A stretch of DNA of 64,000 nucleotides. It comes from an uncultured Saprospiraceae bacterium. Lineage in GTDB: Bacteria > Bacteroidota > Bacteroidia > Chitinophagales > Saprospiraceae. The notes beneath the pieces are model-generated. The model was not told where the DNA came from. It made no database searches and saw only the letters and a program-made list of their open reading frames with translations. The translations under genes were made by a program, and so were the position numbers. How positions within the stretch are numbered: position 1 is the first letter of the stretch; each line of letters opens with the position of its first letter. Shown piece by piece: positions 16,643 through 25,581 of this stretch. The stretch spans positions 186,001-250,000 of the forward strand of contig CALIAU010000007.1 of assembly GCA_938045585.1 (NCBI GenBank), in the 5' to 3' direction.

Positions 16643-17438
16643 AATAATTGCAGCCATGTTATCCATTTTTGGAGGGACAATAGGATTACACCGATTTTAC
16701 CTTGGTGATGTAGGCGGAGGTATTTTTTATGTAGTGCTTATGTTCATGATGTCTAGATTTTTACCCATAACAACCATGCTTGGAATATTTGAAGGCATCC
16801 GATTGTTAATGATGTCTGATGATGCCTTTGATAAAAAATATAATGGTGCGGCCGGGTCGAGACAACAAAGAAGATCTCAGAGACAGCAGGGTAGACAACA
16901 ACAAAGAAAGTCTCAGAGACAGGGAAGACAGACAAATCGCCAGTATGAAGAAAGACGTCCACAACAAGCAAGACCTCAGAACAAAAGAAAGGCAAATCCA
17001 TTTAAAACAAGTGGAATAAAAAAATACAAAAACTTTGAATTAGAGGGCGCAGAGAAGGATTTACTCGAAGCAGTAAAAATTAATAGTCGGGATGCAGAAA
17101 CACATTATACGCTCGCTGCTATTTATTCTTTAAATGAAAAGAAAGACAAAGCATATCATCACTTATCACAAGCAGTTGAATTAGGTATGCAAAATCTAGA
17201 ACGGGTAAACACAGAAGATGCTTTTGCATATTTACGAATCCAAGAAGATTTTGATGCATATAGAAAAGGTGGCTTTAGACACAGTAAAGCGCAGCAGGCT
17301 AAAGATGTTCCAGAAGGAGACCTTTTAGAAGACGATGTCTTATTATCCCAACTCAATAAACTTGCTGAATTAAGAAAACGGGGCCTCTTATCGGAATCAG
17401 AATTTACTTTGGAACGCAAAAAATTATTACGAAAGTAA
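16626..17438 (+). CDS. TM2 domain - TPR - SHOCT protein
   Basis: Membrane protein of unknown role. Residues 1-70 form a TM2 domain (two membrane segments with GGTIGLHRFYLGDVGGG). It is followed by a glutamine/arginine-rich linker (about 75-125), a TPR-like helical segment (ETHYTLAAIYSLNEKKDKAY, about 155-175) and a C-terminal SHOCT-type helix pair (LAELRKRGLLSESEF). The GTG start at 16626 lies inside the end of the phosphatase gene (17-base overlap). The linker's repeated QR(R)SQRQ units suggest repeat slippage. The combination and tight coupling to a SpoIIE phosphatase are unusual. Confidence 0.82.
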   Translation: MRKKNRIIAAMLSIFGGTIGLHRFYLGDVGGGIFYVVLMFMMSRFLPITTMLGIFEGIRLLMMSDDAFDKKYNGAAGSRQQRRSQRQQGRQQQRKSQRQGRQTNRQYEERRPQQARPQNKRKANPFKTSGIKKYKNFELEGAEKDLLEAVKINSRDAETHYTLAAIYSLNEKKDKAYHHLSQAVELGMQNLERVNTEDAFAYLRIQEDFDAYRKGGFRHSKAQQAKDVPEGDLLEDDVLLSQLNKLAELRKRGLLSESEFTLERKKLLRK

Positions 17439-17461
17439 GACTATAACAACAAATTTAAAAC

Positions 17462-18121
17462 GTGATAGCACAGAATCTCATATCAAATACTTTCGCACCT
17501 CTTAAAACCTCAGATACTGGAGAAGAGGCGCTAACAATGATGCATGTCTATCATTTAAAACACCTACCCATCGTAAATAATACACAATTACTCGGTACCA
17601 TATCTGAGGATAACATTATGCAGCACACACTGGAAGAGGCAATAGGAAGTTATTCTCTTAGTCTCTCACATGCCTATGTAAAAGATACAGACCATGTGTT
17701 TGAAATAATGGCAAAATTAGCGGATAACAGTTTAACCATAATCCCTGTAATAGATAAGGATGAAAACTATATGGGATTGATATCTATGGAAGACTTAATA
17801 CACTTTTATGCGAATAGTTTTTCATTCAAAGAACCCGGCAGCATCGTTGTTTTAGAAATAGAAAAAAATCAATACAGCCTCTCCGAAATAAGCAATATAG
17901 TAGAAAGTGAAAGTGCTGTAATTCTTAGTAGTTTCTTGACACAAGAAGAAAATACAAACCTGGTATGCGTTACGATCAAGGTAAACCTACAAGAAATCAG
18001 TGCAATACTTAAATCACTAGAGCGCTATGATTATCGTATTAAAGCATCTTTTACTGAATCAGAATATTTTGATGACCTAAAGGATAGATATGACTCTTTG
18101 ATGACCTATCTCAATGTATAA
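17462..18121 (+). CDS. CBS-pair domain protein with C-terminal ACT-like domain
   Basis: Probable adenosyl-ligand sensing protein of 219 residues. It has two CBS motifs (about 1-60 and 72-125, the second with TIIPVIDKDENYMGLISMEDL) and an ACT-like region (about 130-215, beginning PGSIVVLEIEKNQYSL). It starts with GTG at 17462, and its stop overlaps the next gene by eight bases. In many Bacteroidota a CBS protein of this kind sits close to nadK, as here. The function of that pairing is unknown. Confidence 0.86.
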   Translation: MIAQNLISNTFAPLKTSDTGEEALTMMHVYHLKHLPIVNNTQLLGTISEDNIMQHTLEEAIGSYSLSLSHAYVKDTDHVFEIMAKLADNSLTIIPVIDKDENYMGLISMEDLIHFYANSFSFKEPGSIVVLEIEKNQYSLSEISNIVESESAVILSSFLTQEENTNLVCVTIKVNLQEISAILKSLERYDYRIKASFTESEYFDDLKDRYDSLMTYLNV

Positions 18122-19526
18122 GACAAAAAAAACAATATTAGTTATACTTCTTTTAAACCTGCTTAGTTGTTTACAAGTCCTCGCTCAGGATGAAGTAATC
18201 ATCTCGTCTATTCGCTTTAATGGAAATGATAAAACAAAAGAAGTTGTCTTAGTCCGTGAGATGGAATTTAAAATAGGGGACACCGTATCCCAAGTTGCAT
18301 TACCAGAACTTCTATCCATTAGTGAAAATAGACTATTAAGCACAGGTCTCTTTAACTCTGCAAAAGCAAATATCAATAATTGGGATGCCGCCACAAATAA
18401 GGTAGAGGTGGTTGTTGAACTTGAAGAGAATTGGTATCTCTACCCAACATATATTTTTGAACTAGCAGATAGAAACTTTAATGTTTGGTGGCAGGAACAG
18501 AACAGAAGCTTAGACAGGGTAAACTATGGGGTGAAATTATCACACTTTAATTTAACAGGCTATAGAGATAGATTAAAGGCTAAATTCCAACTCGGTTACA
18601 CGAGAAAGTACGAATTAGATTATCTGTTTCCCTATTTAAACGAAGCGCGAACTATCGGATTTGGTTACCAAATTTTTTATGCTGACAATAAGGAAATTGC
18701 CTATGTAACCATAGGAAACAAAACATTGTTTGAACAAGCTGAGGACGAACGCGTTTTATTGAGGCGCTTTAGGACTGGAGGTCGTATTACCTATAGACCA
18801 GGGAATAATGTATTCTCAGAATTTCGTTTTGAGTTTCACAGGAACGCTGTAGACGACTTTGTCTTGGAAGAATTGAATCCTAACTATTTTTTAAATGATC
18901 GGAATCAAATACGATTCTTTTTTTTAGAGCTGGATGTGCAATACGATAAACGTATCTATACTCTCTATCCACAGGATGGATATAGACTCTTCGGAAATGT
19001 AAAAAAAGAAGGACTCGGGATTTTTAATGAATATAATAACCTAAGCCTAACTGGAGGGTTTGAGGTATATGAAAAATTGAACTCTAAATTTATAATAGGA
19101 AACAAAACAAAGGCAAAGACAAATTTAACACGTGACGTAGTTTCGTTTGCTAATAATACGGGACTAGGCTGGGACGCAGACCTAGTAAGTGGTTTTGAAT
19201 TATTCGTAATGGACGGAACAGACTATGTTCTATTACTAAATAATTTAAAATTTCAGTTTCTTAATAAAGACACCAAGACCAGCAAGTATCTTCCAAAACA
19301 ATTTGAAAAGGTAAATATTAAGATGGCCCTGCGTGCAAATTTTGATTTTGCATATGTAAATGAAAGGACCTATATAGAGACCAATACTATTAACAATAGA
19401 TGGTTTTTTGGATATGGTGGCGCATTGGATATTATCTTATTTAATAATTTTCTATATAGCTTTGAATATAGTATTAACGACTTAGGAGAGCATGGGTATT
19501 TTCTTCACAGCTCTAGTTCGTTTTAG
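18114..19526 (+). CDS. Outer-membrane POTRA / beta-barrel protein (BamA/TamA-like)
   Basis: Outer-membrane protein of 470 residues. A signal peptide (to about residue 24, ending VLAQ) precedes one POTRA domain (about 26-105; ISSIRFNGNDKTKEVVLVREM, NRLLSTGLFNSAKANI). The rest is a beta-barrel of alternating aromatic strands (YRDRLKAKFQLGYTRKYELDY ...). The last residue is phenylalanine, the usual barrel end for BAM recognition. It is shorter than BamA (five POTRAs), so it is more like the small surface-antigen family and not the essential BamA. It overlaps the CBS gene and runs almost into nadK. Confidence 0.82.
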   Translation: MYKTKKTILVILLLNLLSCLQVLAQDEVIISSIRFNGNDKTKEVVLVREMEFKIGDTVSQVALPELLSISENRLLSTGLFNSAKANINNWDAATNKVEVVVELEENWYLYPTYIFELADRNFNVWWQEQNRSLDRVNYGVKLSHFNLTGYRDRLKAKFQLGYTRKYELDYLFPYLNEARTIGFGYQIFYADNKEIAYVTIGNKTLFEQAEDERVLLRRFRTGGRITYRPGNNVFSEFRFEFHRNAVDDFVLEELNPNYFLNDRNQIRFFFLELDVQYDKRIYTLYPQDGYRLFGNVKKEGLGIFNEYNNLSLTGGFEVYEKLNSKFIIGNKTKAKTNLTRDVVSFANNTGLGWDADLVSGFELFVMDGTDYVLLLNNLKFQFLNKDTKTSKYLPKQFEKVNIKMALRANFDFAYVNERTYIETNTINNRWFFGYGGALDIILFNNFLYSFEYSINDLGEHGYFLHSSSSF

Positions 19527-19536
19527 AAAAGAAAAA

Positions 19537-20412
19537 ATGCAAGTATTTATATTTGGGAAACAGCTTAAAAAGCAAGATGTGCACTTTGTTACAAAAACAA
19601 TAGATGCATTAGAAGAGAACGGTATTCACTATAAAATGTATAAGCCAATTTATGAGCAATATAAAGATCATGTAAATAGATCATGTGAAACCTTTACCAC
19701 TTATGACGATTTTAAAGCAGATAAGCCGGACGCCTGTATAACCTTGGGAGGGGATGGGACAATCTTAGCTGTTATGACCCTAATAAGAGATGTCGAAACT
19801 CCAATTCTTGGTATTAACCTAGGACGACTTGGTTTTCTTGCTTCTATAGAGAAAACAAAAATAAAGGAAACAATTATAGACTTAAAGGAAGGGAAGTTTA
19901 AAGTAGAACAAAGAAGTATGATTTCTATCACACAACCAGCAGATTTGTTTCCAGAAGTTTCATTCGCCCTAAATGATTTTACCATTAACAAAAGAGACAC
20001 GTCCTCAATGGTGACGATCCACAGTTATATTGATGGTCAGTTCTTAAATTCCTATTGGGCTGACGGAATTATAGTTACAACACCAACGGGCTCTACTGGT
20101 TATTCTCTCTCATGTGGTGGCCCAATAATTTTCCCAGGATCTGGAAATTTTGGTGTAGTGCCGGTTGCTCCACACAATTTGAATGTGCGACCCATTGTAA
20201 TACCTGATAATTCGGAATTAAGTTTTAAAATTGAAGGAAGGGCAGAGAGTTTCTTATGTACGTTAGATTCCAGACATAAAACTATTCAAGCAAATCAGGA
20301 GATTAAGATTAAAAGATGCAACTTTAACACAAATTTACTAGTTAGTGAGGTAGACAGCTATATGAATACAATCAGAAACAAACTATATTGGGGCTACGAT
20401 AAGAGAAATTGA
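19537..20412 (+). CDS. nadK: NAD kinase
   Basis: Phosphorylates NAD to NADP. The start at 19537 (MQVFIFGKQLKKQD) was chosen because it follows the stop of the preceding gene by ten bases and gives 291 residues, the family size; an open frame from 19492 would overlap that gene. The catalytic GGDGT is at 71-75, the NAD-binding region includes NLGRLGFLA, and the conserved TPTGSTGYSLS follows. It is co-directional with the CBS and barrel genes, and its TGA overlaps the next ATG (TGATG). Confidence 0.96.
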   Translation: MQVFIFGKQLKKQDVHFVTKTIDALEENGIHYKMYKPIYEQYKDHVNRSCETFTTYDDFKADKPDACITLGGDGTILAVMTLIRDVETPILGINLGRLGFLASIEKTKIKETIIDLKEGKFKVEQRSMISITQPADLFPEVSFALNDFTINKRDTSSMVTIHSYIDGQFLNSYWADGIIVTTPTGSTGYSLSCGGPIIFPGSGNFGVVPVAPHNLNVRPIVIPDNSELSFKIEGRAESFLCTLDSRHKTIQANQEIKIKRCNFNTNLLVSEVDSYMNTIRNKLYWGYDKRN

Positions 20413-21044
20413 TGGAAAAGGAAATTATAAAGGCATATCGAACATATGATAACTTCTTTGCAATTGAGCAGGGGGGATACCAGGAAAAGATTCGTTTTTA
20501 TAGAAGAAACAAACAAGATATTTCCTTTCTACCCTTCGAAAAGAGAGTCATAATTGACTATTACTATCTAGTTTCCTTTTTTGAAGTAGGAGATTATTCA
20601 ACATTTTTAAAGGAAGTAGATTCTCTTATTGAGACTGTAATTTCAAACAATGTGTTCAGCATAGAATCAGAAGATCCTTACAAAGAACTTTTGTTTAAAA
20701 AGGCAGCAAGTCTGTATAATAACACAGAATATGCAGAGGCCATTACTATCTTAAAACAGCTATGCAGAATGTATCCTGAAGAAAGGAAAATGACACACCT
20801 ACTACACCACACGTTTAAACGTAAATACAGCGCAGAAAAAATCAACTTTAAAGCCTGCTGTGTATTGCTCTATTTTACAGCTGGAATTGTAATTGCCCTG
20901 AAGATATTTTTAGTCGAAAGTTTTTACCCAGAATATGCAAAGGCAATGGACACACTCTGGTTAAGTATTTTTACAATTGCCAGTTTACTTATCATCGGAA
21001 ATGAAATTTTCATATACTGGAAGGCTAAGACCGCTCAAGATTAA
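20412..21044 (+). CDS. Hypothetical protein with helical repeats and two C-terminal membrane segments
   Basis: Not recognised. It is 210 residues. The N-terminal two thirds is soluble and helical with a TPR-like pair near LFKKAASLYNNTEYAEAITI. Two hydrophobic segments follow, near VLLYFTAGIVIALKIFLV and LWLSIFTIASLLIIGNEIFIY. The ATG overlaps the nadK stop by one base, so it is translationally coupled; a TTG three bases earlier is also possible. It is the last gene of the packed cluster that begins at dtd. Confidence 0.75.
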   Translation: MEKEIIKAYRTYDNFFAIEQGGYQEKIRFYRRNKQDISFLPFEKRVIIDYYYLVSFFEVGDYSTFLKEVDSLIETVISNNVFSIESEDPYKELLFKKAASLYNNTEYAEAITILKQLCRMYPEERKMTHLLHHTFKRKYSAEKINFKACCVLLYFTAGIVIALKIFLVESFYPEYAKAMDTLWLSIFTIASLLIIGNEIFIYWKAKTAQD

Positions 21045-21138
21045 ACTGTAAGCTTAACAATCTTTTACATCAGTTTTAACAGACATTAAGAAATGATTAG
21101 CTTAGCTTAGTTATATCAACTAATCAAACCAATATACT

Positions 21139-21456
21139 ATGAAAAACTTTACACTGTTGTTTTTTGTAATACTGTTTTCAGCTTGTTCCCCGCGTATGCA
21201 CTATTTAGGTGACGTTTTCGCTCCCACACTAGACGTAGATGTGTTTTATGACGAGATGGATATCAAAAGAGATTTTCGGGTTATGGGACAACTATCTTCT
21301 GACAATCAAAACAACCCTACAATTAATTTAGATAAGATCAAGGAGGAAATGATTAAGACAGCTGGTCAAAAAGGTGCGGATGGAATTGTATTCTTATTCC
21401 ACGAATCATATGATAACAACAATACAGTCCAATCTAAGCTTATTAAATACAGATAG
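21139..21456 (+). CDS. Small hypothetical lipoprotein
   Basis: 105 residues with a lipoprotein signal: hydrophobic stretch then a lipobox ending FSAC, lipid cysteine C16. The rest (QKGADGIVFLFHES) suggests a small alpha/beta fold. It looks like short Bacteroidota lipoproteins that combine a two-layer domain and a GADG turn; function unknown. It converges with the CotH-like gene, with only one base between the two stop codons. Confidence 0.75.
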   Translation: MKNFTLLFFVILFSACSPRMHYLGDVFAPTLDVDVFYDEMDIKRDFRVMGQLSSDNQNNPTINLDKIKEEMIKTAGQKGADGIVFLFHESYDNNNTVQSKLIKYR

Positions 21457-21457
21457 T

Positions 21458-24391
21458 TTATAGCTTAATTACCTTGCGCGTATTTGAGTAACCCTGACTA
21501 TCTGTGATCTGGATGTAGTAGATACCCTCTGGGTAATTTTCTAAATCATAGTTGTGAATGCTATTACCCTTATTAAGTGTGCCAGCATGTAAGACCCTAA
21601 CAAGTCCTCCGTGCTCATTTAAGAGATGGACTCTAAGTGCTTTAGTTGAATCAAGATTTAAAATGACCTTTAGTTGACCAGGCACAGGATTAGGGAAACA
21701 GCTAATTTCTAAACCAGGAATATTTTCTGTGCTTGATGACACATCCTCATTTGTTATGCCGGGACTACCGTTCTGATGAATAGCAGCCCAATTCTCAGGA
21801 ACAAGATTGTCTAAGTCGGGTCTTATTAATTCAAGAGTATAACCCTGTCCGTTTGCTAATTCTGTCCAAGGTTCTATTGAACTGTAGGACACACTATCTA
21901 TCAAATCATTAAACGAGTTAAACAAGCGCAGTTCGTCTTGTTCACTTGATAAGCCAAACCCTAAACCACCCTTTGCATTCTCTACTCCTGGATGAAGAGC
22001 TTTAAAATCTGCTAAATCCCTACTTATTACAAAAAAGCCCTTTCCTTCTAACAACATACCATCTGCAAACACATAACTATGCGTATCATCACTATCTTTC
22101 AGAACCCAAGAAGAAAGGTCTACATAGTTATCAGACCTATTGTGAATCTCTACCCAGTCTTTTGTATCAAAGTCTTCAGCTGCATTGTAGTTAATCTCAT
22201 TAATAATAACACCCGGACCATTGGGAATGGCCACTTCAAAAACGGGTCTTAGTGTTGTATTACTGTTTACATCTAAGAGAAGTTTAGATTCTGTGGAATT
22301 TAGATCCTCCTCCCAGTGGGAAAATACATAACCGGGATGTGCAATCGCAATTAACTCAATAGGCACAGATTCAAAGTAATCTCCAGACCAAGTTGATTCA
22401 TCAATTTTTAAACGATTATTTATATATACATAGCCCTGATTACTGTCCTCTATTTCTAAGGTGAGTGTATGATAATCGGGTAAATTAAATTCACTTAAAA
22501 TATGCCCTTTTACACGATCAGGTCTGTTGATGGCAAACAAGCGCATATCCCCAAGCTCACTTTCCCATTCCCCAAGACTGCCGTTCCACCTCGTATAATG
22601 CCGTTCAATTTCTGAGGCTATCATTGCCTGTGTATTAGTAATATGCTGGTCGACCCTTTGAGGTAAAAAACGAGAATTTAGTTCGTCAGCGAATCGATTT
22701 ATAAACCTATTTCTAAATCCAATATTTTCAACTGATTTACGAAACAAGAGGGTGGACCAGGGAGGATTTGGCCATACAGGACCATTCTCTTCCAAAGCAA
22801 AACCAAGAGTATTGTTGAAATAACTAAAGGGAGTCCATATACCAAAACCAAAATCGATATCATATAAAATCCAGCGCCACTTAGTTTCTGGCGTTCTCCA
22901 AAACTTAATATTATTTCCTGGCCAATCTGTATTATCAAAATATATTTGAGTGACCTGGTAGATGATGAAATTTTCAATATCTATTTCATTTTCTAGAACA
23001 GCAAAATTGGCATCATTCGCGAGGTTATTATTTTCCAAAAAAGTAATGAGTTCAAGATATTCTGTGCTATCACCCATAACAGGAGATCCTGCAAATTCTA
23101 AAAGATCAATTTGAGATGGATCCACCCCATACTTACTTGCTAAAAAATGCTCATTTATTTTTTCTCTAAGATTATACATACCCCAGTACTCACCATTGAG
23201 GTAGGTAGCAACTGGTTTAAAAGCAGAGAACTCAAGACCACTACCCGACATTAAACTTGTAAGAGTAATATCCCGCATATTAGATTCTAAGAAATCATTG
23301 CCAGAATTTCGTAAAACAAGAGCCTGGAATATATCGTAATCGAGTTCAGGAAATAGTTTGTATTTAATTTCAGAAGTACCGTATCCACCACGTGCAAAAA
23401 TGGACAAAGAACGTTGGTCATTTGCACGTGACCACCCACCAAATATTTTTGTTCCTGCGTTCAGTTCAAACGCAAGTGAATCAGCCTCGTATAAACTAAA
23501 ATGTAATGGTCTCTCCCAGTCTTGCCAAAAGTTTGCACCAAAATATGGGAACTGATTTACGTAATCAGAACCAAAAGCATAGATGCCAACATCTTCATCG
23601 AAAAAATTATTTGGCTCTGTCACCAAAGCTACAACGGGAAGAGCGTGCTCTACATCTACTAAATAGCTTCTCGAACTAGCTTTGGAAGGAAGGAAGTTTT
23701 CTTTAAAAAGACAGGCACGAATGACTGTATTTGTATTTATAGGAATAGCTCCTGTATATTCTAAGGAGCTACTTGTTGGAATAGATGCATCTGTAGTATA
23801 GCGAATTGTTTCTCCATTCTCATTTCCTTCTAGTTCTAAAACAAGCGGCCCTACATTACCACCAGAATTAGAAAAACGAATTGTGTTTTCTAGAATTCCA
23901 GAAAAACTAACATCTGAGTTTTGAGCACCAGGTGTTGTTTCTTCAAAATACACAATCTCTGAACCAAACCTTCCAATGGAAATATCAGCACAAACTGATT
24001 CTATAAAAAGACTATCTAGGAGTTCTTCATTAAGATCAAAGAGGTATACTGATTCTCCCTCAGAAAGTTTAAAGTCTGTATGATAGGAAACATCTTTCCT
24101 GTTTTTAGATGAGGCCCATACCAAGACATAATTGGAAGGAGAAAGGATAATGTCAGGAAGTTGCCAGGCATTGTCAAACGAATTGGCATCGTTTATTCTA
24201 TAATCGCTCAAAGAAATAGGATCATCACTAGCATTAAATATCTCTAACCAATCACTGTAATCTCCATCCTCATCCGTAATTGAACGATTTGACGCAAGCA
24301 CCTCATTGATTAGCAGATCCTGTGCTTCGACGCTAAAACAAATAAGAATTAGCAATAGACAAAGGATATTTCTGTAATTAAAAATGTGCAT
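21458..24391 (-). CDS. Secreted CotH-kinase / lamin-tail protein with T9SS sorting domain
   Basis: Large exported protein (977 residues). Order: signal peptide (1-23, ending VEAQ); lamin-tail domain 1 (about 25-125, INEVLASN ... DWLEIFNASD); a chitobiase C-terminal-like beta domain (about 170-245, IRYTTDASIPT); a CotH kinase-like domain (about 250-640, with GMYNLREKINEHFL and WILYDIDFGFG); lamin-tail domain 2 (from about 727, INEINYN ... DWVEIHNRSD); and a T9SS type A domain (from about 893, CFPNPVPGQL). Bacteroidota have many such multidomain CotH proteins; secretion to the cell surface is expected. Phosphorylating activity has been shown for spore-coat CotH but is not shown here. Confidence 0.88.
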   Translation of the reverse strand: MHIFNYRNILCLLLILICFSVEAQDLLINEVLASNRSITDEDGDYSDWLEIFNASDDPISLSDYRINDANSFDNAWQLPDIILSPSNYVLVWASSKNRKDVSYHTDFKLSEGESVYLFDLNEELLDSLFIESVCADISIGRFGSEIVYFEETTPGAQNSDVSFSGILENTIRFSNSGGNVGPLVLELEGNENGETIRYTTDASIPTSSSLEYTGAIPINTNTVIRACLFKENFLPSKASSRSYLVDVEHALPVVALVTEPNNFFDEDVGIYAFGSDYVNQFPYFGANFWQDWERPLHFSLYEADSLAFELNAGTKIFGGWSRANDQRSLSIFARGGYGTSEIKYKLFPELDYDIFQALVLRNSGNDFLESNMRDITLTSLMSGSGLEFSAFKPVATYLNGEYWGMYNLREKINEHFLASKYGVDPSQIDLLEFAGSPVMGDSTEYLELITFLENNNLANDANFAVLENEIDIENFIIYQVTQIYFDNTDWPGNNIKFWRTPETKWRWILYDIDFGFGIWTPFSYFNNTLGFALEENGPVWPNPPWSTLLFRKSVENIGFRNRFINRFADELNSRFLPQRVDQHITNTQAMIASEIERHYTRWNGSLGEWESELGDMRLFAINRPDRVKGHILSEFNLPDYHTLTLEIEDSNQGYVYINNRLKIDESTWSGDYFESVPIELIAIAHPGYVFSHWEEDLNSTESKLLLDVNSNTTLRPVFEVAIPNGPGVIINEINYNAAEDFDTKDWVEIHNRSDNYVDLSSWVLKDSDDTHSYVFADGMLLEGKGFFVISRDLADFKALHPGVENAKGGLGFGLSSEQDELRLFNSFNDLIDSVSYSSIEPWTELANGQGYTLELIRPDLDNLVPENWAAIHQNGSPGITNEDVSSSTENIPGLEISCFPNPVPGQLKVILNLDSTKALRVHLLNEHGGLVRVLHAGTLNKGNSIHNYDLENYPEGIYYIQITDSQGYSNTRKVIKL

Positions 24392-24550
24392 GTTACTAAA
24401 TTACTTAAAATATATAAGGAATACAGAAAGACTAGAAACTATAGAATTTATCAGATCATAACACCGGGTTTAAAAATGCAGCAGCTATTAATACAATTGG
24501 CTTTGTTTTTGTACGAATTATACTTGTCTATAGTACACAAAACCTTAGCA

Positions 24551-24889
24551 ATGAAATATAGTGTTTATGTTGTTGAATTGGACAAGAAGGTCTGGACAGA
24601 CAGGAAGAAATTTCGCGATGCAAATCCGCAGTTTAGGGGAGTAAAAGAATGTCTGTATGTAGGCATGACCAGTCACAGCCCAAGGGAACGCTTTCTAAAA
24701 CACAAACAAGGCTATAGATCAAAAAAGGGATATAAAATTTCTTCATCCTATGTAGAGAAGTATGGCAAGTTTTTACGACCAAGTTTATATAATGAATATA
24801 AACCACACTCAAAAAAGGAGGCTATGCAAATGGAACAAGAACTAGCGCAAGAACTCAAGAAAAAAGGCTACGCCGTTTGGTGGAACTAA
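24551..24889 (+). CDS. GIY-YIG-like endonuclease domain protein
   Basis: Small protein of 112 residues resembling a GIY-YIG nuclease: YSVYVVEL as the first strand, LYVGMTSHSPRERFLKHKQG as the second signature with the conserved arginine, and a glutamate in a following helix (EAMQMEQELA) where the metal-ligand Glu is expected. The start at 24551 was chosen because the domain begins there; in-frame ATGs at 24476 and 24386 would add a hydrophobic, poorly matching extension, and the latter would overlap the divergent gene. Role unknown. No homing or restriction context is visible. Confidence 0.7.
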   Translation: MKYSVYVVELDKKVWTDRKKFRDANPQFRGVKECLYVGMTSHSPRERFLKHKQGYRSKKGYKISSSYVEKYGKFLRPSLYNEYKPHSKKEAMQMEQELAQELKKKGYAVWWN

Positions 24890-24893
24890 AGCA

Positions 24894-25523
24894 TTATTGT
24901 AAAAAAGGATTAAACTGTTTTTCCTTAGCAATAGTTGTTTCAGGACCATGACCACAATAAACAATTGTGTTGTCTGGCAAAACAAACAATTTCTCCTTGA
25001 TACTTTTAATTAGAGTTGCATGATCCCCACCTGGCAGGTCTGTTCGTCCGATACTGTTGTCAAATAGAACATCCCCACCAATTAACACACGATCTGTATA
25101 TAATGAAATACTCGCCGGAGAATGTCCAGGAGTAAATAAAACCTCTAAACTTGTGTTTCCAAAACTTAGGATATCTCCATCCTCATAAAATTTAGTCATA
25201 GGGGGAGAGGGGGTATAGGCTATACCATACATTTGACCCACCTGCGCTCCAGCTTCTAATACAGGAATTTCTCCCCTATGTGAAGCCAAGGGAACAGAAT
25301 AAGTCTTTGCAACAAAGGCATTCCCTAAAATATGATCGATATGGCAATGCGTATTGAACAAAAGGACTACTTTAAGCTCCTTTGATGTAATAAAATCTGC
25401 TAAGATTTTTTCTTCGTTCAGGTCACCACAACCCGGGTCAATGATGACACATTCTTTTGTTTCGTCGTATAAAACATATGTGTTTTCCTGAAAAGGATTG
25501 AAAGTGAACTTTTGAATCTTCAT
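24894..25523 (-). CDS. Metallo-beta-lactamase-fold hydrolase (glyoxalase II-like)
   Basis: Cytoplasmic zinc hydrolase of 209 residues. The metal motif THCHIDH is at 58-64, with further ligands in FTPGHSPAS and the C-terminal VYCGHGPETT. The short length (E. coli GloB is 251) fits the stand-alone GloB2/YcbL-type MBL hydrolases. It converges with the GIY-YIG gene, four bases apart, and diverges from the large outer-membrane gene. Confidence 0.92.
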   Translation of the reverse strand: MKIQKFTFNPFQENTYVLYDETKECVIIDPGCGDLNEEKILADFITSKELKVVLLFNTHCHIDHILGNAFVAKTYSVPLASHRGEIPVLEAGAQVGQMYGIAYTPSPPMTKFYEDGDILSFGNTSLEVLFTPGHSPASISLYTDRVLIGGDVLFDNSIGRTDLPGGDHATLIKSIKEKLFVLPDNTIVYCGHGPETTIAKEKQFNPFLQ

Positions 25524-25581
25524 TATATCTTAAATTAGCTACTAGCAAAGAACGAATTTTTCCTTTATCTTACTGTATTTC

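Noticed and set aside
24386-24550. N-terminal extension of the GIY-YIG protein
   Set aside because: Overlaps the divergent CotH gene start and adds a non-homologous, partly hydrophobic segment.
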